A DNA stretch of 64,000 bases. Origin: Euglena gracilis. Its lineage: Eukaryota > Euglenida > Euglenophyceae > Euglenales. The DNA lies in the NCBI GenBank assembly GCA_039621445.1, contig CP154955.1, positions 4,185,836 to 4,249,835 of the forward strand, read 5' to 3'. The notes under the pieces are model-generated. The model did no database searches. It was given only the letters and a program-made list of their open reading frames with translations, and was not told the DNA's origin. The position numbers and the translations under genes were made by a program. Position 1 is the stretch's first letter. Each line of letters opens with the position of its first letter. Shown here one piece after another: positions 56,228-64,000 of the stretch.

Positions 56228-57520
56228 CAGGCACCTATGGTCACTTCCCATTTTGGTGCTCTGGTCGGCCGTGGTCGGCCCTGGTCGGCCCTGGTCGGCC
56301 CCGGTCGGCAAATAGTCGGCAATAGGTGGGGGTATCCGTCACAGAAAAAATGTGAAGGGATGCAATGATTTCCTGAATTGTCTCGCCAAGATCAAAAGGA
56401 AATGCCCCATAAGGCGGGGGGGGGAATTGATATCGGAGGACTTCGGAAAAAATGCGGAAAAATTGCGGAAAAATTGCGGAAATTGCGGAAAAATTGCGGA
56501 AAAATTGATATCGGGTATACACATTTCTGCTTGGGGGGACTTAGAAAATTTTCAATTGTGAGGTTCAGAACACCGCAAACACCCACGTCGATGCAGGCGA
56601 GCACAAATCAACACGCTTGATGTTCTTTGCACAGGTGGGATGCGCCCAATCCTGTGACCAGTGGTGCACCTGTGAGAAAAATTGATAAACTGGGGGGGGG
56701 ACAACAAAACAAAATAGCACACCTGTTGATCCATTTGAAGAATGGCTTGAACTCATTGCATCTTCCATCTTCGGTGGTGGGGGAAAAAAATCTTCAAAAA
56801 AATGGTGAAAAATTGCGGAAAAATTGCGAAATTGCGGAAAATTGCGGAAAATTGCGGAAATTGCGGAAAATTGCGGAAATTGCGGAAAAATTGCGGATAT
56901 CAATTCCCCCCCCCCTGCATAAGGCCTCCATTGGCTCCCCAAAAAGCAACCAAAATGACCTAAAATGGCTTGAAATAACCAAAAATTACCCAAAAACGCG
57001 AACAAAACCCACAAAAGATTGCGAAAAATGACCCAAAATTACCAAAAGGACGCAAAAAATGGCCAAAATGCCATAAAAAAATGCTTATATTGACCCAAAT
57101 TAGCCCAATATTTGCCAAATCAGTGACAAATAACCCCAAAAATAGCAAAAACTGATCCATAATGGCCAAAATGGATCTTCTCACAAAACTGGAGATTAGT
57201 GAGAAAATTATCCAGAAATGGGTTTAGTTCTCAAAATATACAAAAAAAAATGCCAGCATCACCCAGAAAAACGCCCAGCACCGCCCAGCATCGCCCAGCA
57301 TCGGAACCCCACCTCTGGTCTCCAAAAAACCAGCATCACCCAGCATCGCCCAGCATTGCCCAGCATCGCCCAGCATCGCCCAGCATCATCAGAGGTGCTT
57401 GTTCCAGAGGGAAAGCTGCCAAATTCCTTCATCCATTCCCCTTCGGTCGGCTAACCACATAAGTCGGCCCTGGTCGGCCCTGGTCGGCCCTGGTCGGCCC
57501 TGGTCGGCCGTAGGTGCCTG
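56228..57520. mobile_element. hAT-like element, 1.29 kb, exact 8-bp target duplication
   Basis: Termini CAGGCACCTA on both sides (inverted), flanked by identical CCCAGGTC (56220-56227 and 57521-57528). CTGGTCGGCC 10-mers form arrays near both ends (56261-56310 and 57463-57510) in the same orientation. Inside are a nested hAT-like element (56416-56917) and the right part of a CAAGCACC-family copy with its GCATCGCCCA arrays (57246-57401). Lies in the last intron of mTERF gene A. No transposase. Confidence 0.9.
56416..56917. mobile_element. Nested hAT-like element with TTGCGGAAAA arrays
   Basis: Inverted ends GGGGGGGGGAATTGATATC and GATATCAATTCCCCCCCCCCTG, flanked by identical CATAAGGC (56408-56415 and 56918-56925); the left end seems to have lost its first CA. 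Tandem TTGCGGAAAA units lie inside both ends (56452-56508, 56806-56897), same orientation. 502 bp, non-coding. Being inside 56228-57520 it inserted later. Confidence 0.88.
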
Positions 57521-57528
57521 CCCAGGTC

Positions 57529-59789
57529 AAACATCGACCCGACGTTGGTTGAGAACGACCTGCTTCTGGTTTTGCCGAACTCGAAAGAAGAAGAATCAGA
57601 AAAAAAGAGAGGGTTTGGGCATTTTTGTCTGAATTTCAGCAAAAACTGCAGTTTTCAAAGGAAAAATGCTGCATAGCTCTTTCAAAAAAACAACTAAAAA
57701 GGGGTTGAATATTTCAGGACTTCGAGAAATCCTTCCTAAACCCCCCAAAAATTTTTGATTGCTGCCACCAGCTGCTGAAACAGGCGTTTATCCGTCCGTA
57801 TCTTTATTCACTTATTTGTCAGCCATCCCCGAACCCTGATTTTGGACCATCAACACCGTTGGGTTCCAACTGGAGGGCTCTGGGGGGTGCTTTTGTTCCT
57901 CCTGAGAAATCAACCTCAGGTTTTTGGATGCTTTTAGGGACAATAATAAAATATCACCTCACCACACCACACCCGGCCTGGCAACTGTCGCACGCGTCCC
58001 ACTGCTGTCCCTGCAGACGACCCCTTCACCACCTGCCAAGGAGAGCATGTCCAAAATGCCAGGCAGGTTTCTGCCTGCTCAGGTGCTTGCTGCCCCGGCG
58101 CAGCAATCACTCCCTTTCAACCTGTCCCGGCCAACCTTCAAAAATTGTGTCACTGCACATCACCACCGACACCGACACTTCGGGACACCGAAACCGCACA
58201 AACACAACCCATGAGCACAGCAACAAGCTCCACGCAGGTTTCCGTCCAAACCACAGCTGGGCGGAAACCCGCGCAAAGTAAAAGCGGAGTAGGCGGTTAA
58301 CCCACTGCTACCATTCACTAACGTCTAAAATTCCCCGCCCCATCCCCCAAACTCGTTCAAAACAAATTCACGCGATGACCGACTTCTGGAGGTTTCAACT
58401 CATTCCCACTTCCCGCTCCCACGTGTTATCAACAAACACGAACTCTTCTCGTTTTCAAACCCTTCTGCGCGGGTTTCCGCCTGAAAGCTGCCCGACCCAA
58501 CTCAACTCACCCATGCCATTCTTTTGCCATGTGTGGCACAGCACCATCCACCATCCACCATCCACCATACAAAATAAAATCCCAACACACCCACCCATTC
58601 TTGGAAGCTGTGCATGAAGCTTTCTAACATTTCATCCATTCACGTGCGTGGAGATCCACCTGCACGGCCTGACAAAAACTTCCAAAAAAGTTGTGTTCAG
58701 TTTCCGCGCCGCCTCAAACAAAAAATTTTGAGCATCTCTCAGCGGGGGTTGACAGGGTAGAAAAAGCTGCGTGGCGCAGCTGTGTCATCAGCAGGGAACT
58801 TGTGCACTGGCAAATTAAGGACACCACACACTCAAACCGCATCCTACTTCGGTTCACCTTGGCCCCAAGCTTCTCAAAACACTTCAACTTGTGACGACCA
58901 GAGTGGTGTGGCAGCATTTCCCAATACCCCTGTTCTGGATTGCAGCACAGGCAACCACGCCTCCCTCCGTCCCGTTCTTTCCTGTCATCCTGCGCTGCTA
59001 AATGATACATCGTGGCACAGCCCAGGAGGAGGGAACGCTGGGGAGCTTGTAAACCAATCAGGACACCCGGGGCAAGCACACACAACATACACCTCGTTGC
59101 AGAATCATCCCTGCTTTAAGCGGTAAACTGCCTGACCTCATTTTTCATGTTACAACCCGTGCAGTCCCTCCGCAAGGTCAGCAGAACAAAATTTAGGCAG
59201 TTAACTGCCTAACACATCTCTTCCAGATATTACAGCATCTTTTTTGAGCAGCGTTGCCTGTTCACCTCCCCAATCCCTGGACCTCGGGACTCACGAGGGG
59301 TGCATCCCAGCACCCACTGATTCCTGTGCAAGCCCAGATTCTACCTACCCTCCCCCAGCATGGGAAACTGTCACACCTGGGCACCTGGCCAAGGCACTTC
59401 AACCCTGGGGGAAGGGGGTTGAGTAACTCCCCCCCCCGGGGGGGTTAAATTGGGTCAGGCGGCCAACCAAGTCAATTTTCCCTTGAGAATGGCATTTTCT
59501 GCCCATGCGTCATCGGCGCCGGGGGGGGGGGTTATAATAATGCGTGGTATTTTCTCACCAAAACCATGCCCCCAGGGGGTTGAAAGTGCCCTACCCCAGT
59601 CTGCCCATAGCACTCACCCCAGAGGTGCGACGTTCCTCAATATGAAGCCCGATCCCGAGTCTCCTTGTCAAAGAGGGATGCCTTCGGGGGTGTTCAGGTT
59701 AGGAAAGTCCACCCTTCTGGACAAAGGGGTTGGTCGTTTCGTTTTAAGCTTTCGCTTTCACACTTTGTGCGACAAAGACCTCCTTTGGA
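57529..59789. other. mTERF gene A intron, no assignable exon
   Basis: Mixed repeats and plus-strand frames (57859-58281) of plausible composition but no domain. A CCATCCA repeat lies at 58548-58570. GTAGGCGGTTAACCC (58290) and the TTAGGCAGTTAACTGCCTAA palindrome (59194) hint at remnants of the CTTAGGCGG element family. Confidence 0.4.
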
Positions 59790-59941
59790 CAGCCCCGCGG
59801 CCCACACTGTAACTGAGGAAGGAAGGGACGATGCGCACGTGCCTCGCAACGTCCAGGCCATTGTCCTCCAGGAACGCAACCTTCTCGCGTAAAATTGTGG
59901 GATGGCATCCCAAAATATTTGGAATGCGGGAATGCGCCTCA
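59790..59941 (-). CDS. mTERF-family gene A, internal exon
   Basis: Reads SRIPNILGCHPTILREKVAF, then LEDNGLDVARHVRIVPSFLS, a clear mTERF repeat closely matching gene B 41045-41201. It starts after a GGGCATGCAG acceptor at 59942. The 3' limit is approximate, near GCTGTCCAAAG. The intron upstream (to 60495) contains a TA-flanked MITE and a short CCCTAACCCTAACC sequence. Confidence 0.82.
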
Positions 59942-60072
59942 CTGCATGCCCACAGCACACTGGACAGAGAGAGGAGTTTCACTTCCCATTGAATCAAGAA
60001 CGCCACATTTCAAGAATGTCAAGAATCAAGCCCTAACCCTAACCGTAACCATCCATGTATTCCAGTTGTCAT

Positions 60073-60457
60073 GTACCTCCCCCCCCTTGTCTAAGCACCG
60101 GAAAAGATGGGTAAGGACGGGGGGGGGGGGGGTGCTTATTTTGCCAAAATATGGGTCAGAACCAGGGGGGTGGTGCTTAGACAAGGGGGAAATTTTTGAC
60201 TGCAAAAAAAATACGGCACTTCGCGCCGAAAAGAAAAAATTCCCCTCATTTTGGAGGCCCACTGTCGAACTTGCTCACATTTGGATGCAGAAATCAACAA
60301 TACCTCAACAAATCAGGTCTCAGAAGTTGCAGAAATTTCGAATTTTTTGAGATATTTCCCTTAAAAATGCACACAAAATAAACCTCACCGTGACGATGAC
60401 CCTTTAAAAGATGGGTAAGAACCGGGGGGGGGGTGCTTAGACAAGGGGGGGGAGGTA
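60073..60457. mobile_element. TA-flanked C-tract MITE in mTERF gene A intron
   Basis: About 25-bp inverted ends TACCTCCCCCC...TTGTCTAAGCACC differing by one C. With TA as target duplication the ends start CCTCCC, recalling Stowaway-type mariner MITEs. An internal copy of GGTGCTTAGACAAGGGGG lies at 60173-60190, and a CGGCACTTCGCGCCG hairpin at about 60210-60226. 385 bp, non-coding. Confidence 0.72.
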
Positions 60458-60494
60458 TTCACAGTTGTCTGGTTCAAATCCAACTGAGGACTAA

Positions 60495-60670
60495 CCATGG
60501 ATATGCAGAAGCAGAATATTGAGCCAGGCAGAGAGGAGCATCATCTCCCTGTAAAAGACGTTTTGTATTGATCCCTCGCTCTTCCATAAAACCGATGAAT
60601 TCAGCCATTGTCTCAACAGGTGCAGGAAGACGCTTATCGCAGAGAGGAGCACAGATGTTTTCATAATGTA
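60495..60670 (-). CDS. mTERF-family gene A, second repeat exon
   Basis: Reads ICAPLCDKRLPAPVETMAEF, then IGFMEERGINTKRLLQGDDA, then PLCLAQYSASAYPW, ending at a possible donor CCATG|GTTAGT. The FMEERGINTKRLL segment fits an mTERF repeat. Intact here, whereas the gene B counterpart (45424-45945) is split by an insertion. The upstream limit is where similarity to gene B starts; the frame is open to 60764. Confidence 0.7.
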
Positions 60671-62289
60671 ATGGCACAGTCCAAATAACACCCGCAATAT
60701 TTCCAGATGTGGAAGGATGAATGCGTTGCAAAATGTCGAAATGGATGCCTGACAGATGCAACAAGCGTCTTTGGGAATCCAGAATTCTTGGAGGGAACCA
60801 AGGGATTTAGTGGGGGGGGAGGGGGGGGGAGGCGGCCTTGGACTCGGGAGGGGGGTCGGACCCCCACTCCCTCCCCCTGTGCAAAACCAACACTCACTTA
60901 GCCCCCCAAATTTAAAGCCCCCCGGCTTTATATTTGGACGGGATATCATCACCCTCGAGGGGAGCTTCACATTTTGGGGAGAGCTTTATATTTGGGGGGG
61001 GGGGTTAATACCCTGTGTTGCACCAGGGAGGTCGATGCCAACGTGGTGAAGCATCAGCGGCTAATGCAGCTGCAGCAGCGGGGCCCAAGCTGCAAGCGCC
61101 CTTCCTGCCGACTTGGTCGCACCACACAGCCAAAGTCCCGGGGGTCACACCTCCAAAAACTAAATTTTGCTCGTTTTTTGCACTCTCTTGTCGCTGTGTT
61201 TGGGAGCCAATGGATGCAGACACCAGGCAAGGTGCAGATACTGGACAAGATGCAATGGATGCAAATGCTGGACAAGCACCCCCACACCCCGACACCTTCT
61301 CCACGCGCTTTGCCAAACACATTAAAAACACAACACCAAGTCACACCGCCGGCAGTTCGGGAACCCCCGGCTAAACAGCCAAAAGGAGCAAGAAGGGGGT
61401 TTCCTGGGGGTTTCCTGGGGGTTTCGACGTGTGCAGCCCATTTCCGGATCCCCCAAGGTGCAGTGATTTGGTATTTTAGCACATCTTTTTATCTACCGAT
61501 TAGGGGGGGGGGTTGCTGACCTTTTCCAGTATCTGCATCCTACAATAACTTTTTTACCGTAATTTTCAACTGGTGTCCTCTGTGGAGCCTCAACCCAAAA
61601 TGACAAAAAATGGCTGGGAATAATCCAAAATGCCCAAAAATGGCAAAAATGCATAAATTTTAGGAAATATTCACCTTGATTGCATGGTTATTCTTGGGCA
61701 AAATAACCGAAATTTGTTCATTTTCTCAATGAAAATATGAGCAAAACTCTTTGCCACATGGCAACGAAAGAAAAAAGCGGTTGAAACCCAATTTTACCAA
61801 AATTAATAATTTTTTTCAATATCAAAAATTTACCAGATTATTTTTTACCATAATGTTTTCCACAATTGTCAATTGTAATTTTTGTCTACCCTGCATCTGA
61901 AAACTTTTGAATTTTTGAAACGGACATTTTGGAGGTTTGTTTGCGGTGTCATGGAAGAGCTGTGTCAAGGACAGGGAGGGAAAGCAGTCCTCAAAATAAT
62001 ACCCAAGCCAAAAGTGAGAAAGCGATGGTTAAGGTCACAGGGTGCCATGTCAGGGGCAACAGATCCTCCCTGTGCGGGTCTGCACAGGGGCGGAGCCTCG
62101 TTGCAGTTGTTCCTTCGGGTCCACTGCACGTAGCTTCAAACGCCCTTGTGGCAATTTGGGGGGCGTCACGTGAGTGGCTAATGGGCCATCCCCGTGCGCA
62201 AATGCCAATGAGAAAGCCAAATCAGAAAAAAATGGACACGGCTCTTGGAGACCAACAATGGAGGCTGGAGGAACAAAAAAACCCACAAA
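60671..62289. repeat. mTERF gene A intron, dispersed repeats
   Basis: 60790-60915 is shared with 52595-52720. 61013-61480 is shared with 42960-43090 and 44270-44720. 61215-61285 holds four inverted units of the 18-bp CATCTTGTCCAGCATCTG minisatellite. 61560-61650 is an A-rich CCAAAATG array. No exon was identified. Confidence 0.55.
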
Positions 62290-62640
62290 TAACTAGACCC
62301 CCCTCCCCCCCAGGGGGGGTCCGGGGGACCCCCGGACTGGAAAAAAAAAGTTTTCCTCCAGCACTGCGCGCCGAGGTGGAAATGAGGTTTTTAATGGGTT
62401 TTTGGCTGATTTTGCTCCAAAAATTCCAAAAAAATGGCCAAAAAAGGCATTTTTGGCCATTTTTGGGGGTCCCAAAAAATTTCCGGTGCTTCGCGCCGGT
62501 CACTGGAAAAAAATTTCCACTAGCTAGCCCTGCTAGCAGACCCCCCGGGGGGGGAGGGGCTTGCTAGAAATACCACTAGCCAAATTTGCACTAGCTGCAG
62601 TACCCCCCCCGGGGGTGCCCGGGGGGGGTACTGCAATTCC
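62290..62640. mobile_element. G-tract MITE-like repeat with two GC hairpins
   Basis: Related to 7637-7760 and to the insert in gene B at 45480-45850 (AGCACTKYGCGCCGA, CACTAGCTGCAGT). Hairpin cores lie at about 62362-62375 and 62483-62497 (CCGGTGCTTCGCGCCGG). At the right is a perfect palindrome CAGTACCCCCCCC...GGGGGGGGTACTG (62600-62634). Outer limits are not fixed and no target duplication was found. Confidence 0.5.
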
Positions 62641-62964
62641 TTAAGCAAAAGCCTGCCGTCAAGTTATTCGGCCACTGCCAGGAGCAAGGGCCCCGCCAGG
62701 TTATTTGGGGGGGGGGTTAAAACAAAAGACAAGGGCAGCCTGAGGGACACAAGCATAAAAAGAAAATTTTTCTGTTTTGGGCATGTATTTGTGATCGCCC
62801 AAATGGCACCACCTTCCGTGGAAAGACTCAGGGAACCTTGCTAATTCCAAATGGTAACAAAAGAAAATGCCAAAGCTGACATGCAACAGTTGTACAGGAG
62901 GGAGAATGCACCATAAAAGACTTACACATTCTCTGAACGTCGAAGGGAAAAAATACAAAACTCA

Positions 62965-63812
62965 AGTGCTGTCAGCTTTGGCTTTTCCGCTCCATTTCCT
63001 CTGCCAGCTGCAGCATAACAACCCTCAAGCAGGTTGATGCCAACCCGCAGGATGGCTGGGCGACGATTGACGATCTCCACAGAATCTGCAGAGGTGGCGA
63101 TGAGCTGCATTTTGGCATCCAACGTGGCTATCTGATAATGCAAAACGCCGGGGTAAACATTCACCACTCGGGCGACATCCAGACCAGGGTTTTTTTTTAA
63201 GGGGGGGTCCCAACCACGGGGGGGGGGGGGGGGGCCCGGGGACCACTGTTGAGGGCCGATTTTGGGGTCAAAGGAACCTGCCCGCCGAAAACAGTCCAAA
63301 CGTAGGAAAAAACCCACATCCAGCGGGTACCCATTCAGCATGACCAAGAGGGTCTGGAAGACCCACCCCCCCCCCTTAGTTGCACTAAAGCTTCTTGTCT
63401 GTTTATGGCCGGCGCTGCCTTCGCTTCTGGCCCAGTTTGCTGTGTGGTGAGTGGCCAGGGATGGGTGAGTAATTTTGGTGTAATTCCAGCGCTGTAGGGA
63501 CACACACTCACCTTGTTGGTTGCTGTGGCTAGCGCGGGTGGACCCAACCCCCCCCCGGGAATCTTCAAAAAAAAATCCCTGTTCCAGCCCACGACTCTGC
63601 ATCCACCGCACCTTCTTCTTCAGCGACTGGGGCTCCACCGCGAAAACGGATGGCTGGTTCGTCACCACCCGCCTCATATCCACCCCCAACTCCTCCAAAT
63701 ATGCCGCCATAGCCTCCACTCGTTGTCGGCTGTATCGCTGGAGCGCAGGGTAGCGGGCGGACACCCTTGGTGCCAGGCAGCTTTCTCTTTTAACCGACAG
63801 AGGCTTGGGTGC
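62965..63812 (-). CDS. mTERF-family gene A, N-terminal repeat exon with in-frame MITE
   Basis: Paralogue of 47680-48118: LAPRVSARYPALQRYSRQRV, AAYLEELGVDMRRVVTNQPS, KKKVRWMQSRGL, then after the insert GLDVARVVNVYPGVLHY and EIVNRRPAILRVGINLLEG. The 397-bp MITE (63185-63581) plus its 8-bp duplication interrupts the second repeat but adds exactly 405 bp and no stop, so the frame stays open over 317 codons (62922-63875). The inserted 135 codons are Gly/Pro-rich near the ends and unlike mTERF. An internal AAG|GTGAGT could serve as a donor, so the insert may be spliced out; this cannot be decided here. Confidence 0.8.
63185..63581. mobile_element. hAT-like MITE inside mTERF coding exon
   Basis: Termini CAGGGTTTTTTTTTAAG and, inverted, CAGGGATTTTTTTTTGAAG, flanked by ATCCAGAC and TTCCAGCC (6 of 8 identical). 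Gene B has the uninterrupted site, which confirms insertion. G/C tracts occur near 63200-63240. Same terminal subfamily as 43658-44001, but the GGCGCC hairpin was not seen here. Confidence 0.85.
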
Positions 63813-63879
63813 CTGCCCACAGCAGGCACACCCCAGAACTCCAGTCCTGCAGCAGAATACCAGCTGGGGGTACACACCC

Positions 63880-64000
63880 AGTCAGCTTCCCAAAAATGAC
63901 CATTCTCGGGCCGCTGGAGGGGGACCAGGGCACCAACCATCCTAAATGCGGACCCGCTCCCCGTTTGGAGGATTCGAAAAGGTCCGCACCCCACCCCACC
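63880..64000. repeat. Duplicated 5' flank of mTERF genes
   Basis: Nearly identical to 48220-48346 (AAATGCGGACCCGCTCCCCG and surroundings). The segmental duplication that made the two genes therefore extends past the window end. Function of the flank (promoter or 5' exon) is unknown. Confidence 0.85.

Noticed and set aside
60030-60052. CCCTAACCCTAACC, telomere-like sequence (also TTTAGGGTTAGGG at 51134)
   Set aside because: Only two units at each site and embedded in ordinary sequence, so too short to be an interstitial telomere array.

Overview
The window looks like nuclear DNA from a repeat-dense eukaryote, most likely an alga or other photosynthetic protist. The evidence is split coding exons with long repeat-filled introns, a tyrosine-recombinase (DIRS-type) retrotransposon, many hAT-like DNA elements, and two members of the mTERF family, which is expanded in photosynthetic eukaryotes. 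I see no operons, rRNA, tRNA or CRISPR. The species is not identifiable by reading alone. Base composition is strikingly uneven: GC-rich exon-like islands, a 380-bp AT island, and very frequent G or C runs of 8 to 20.

Layout. 0.5-0.9 kb: a G-tract MITE. 2.6-7.1 kb: a complete-looking DIRS retrotransposon on the minus strand (gag-like, RT, RNase H, methyltransferase, tyrosine recombinase) with identical 81-bp inverted terminal repeats and an internal complementary region. 7.2-28 kb: mostly gene-poor; it holds MITEs, satellites, a long alternating purine/pyrimidine tract and some candidate exons of unknown function. 28.1-29.9 kb and 37.2-39.1 kb: two copies of a 1.8-kb hAT-like family. 34.6-36.9 kb: a threefold tandem amplification whose breakpoints lie inside two MITEs. 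39.4-48.5 kb (gene B) and 54.8-63.8 kb (gene A): tandem mTERF paralogues on the minus strand with the same four-block exon order. Their introns, and in each gene one exon, are interrupted by transposable elements. 56.2-57.5 kb: another hAT-like element with a second one nested inside it.

The most unusual feature is the mobile-element ecology. About a dozen elements have inverted termini starting CA and flanking 8-bp duplications (six exact, others one to four mismatches), the hallmark of hAT transposition. Four of them carry tandem 10-11 bp repeats just inside both ends; the arrays are in direct orientation within inverted termini, and the 10-mer differs from element to element. Several smaller elements with unrelated termini share one central module: a GGCGCC-type hairpin between A/T-rich arms and G/C tracts. 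No transposase was recognised, so all of these are presumably mobilised in trans.

The mTERF genes are probably organelle-targeted nucleic-acid-binding proteins. The DIRS proteins serve their own element. All exon limits are approximate because introns were inferred from paralogue comparison, not transcripts.
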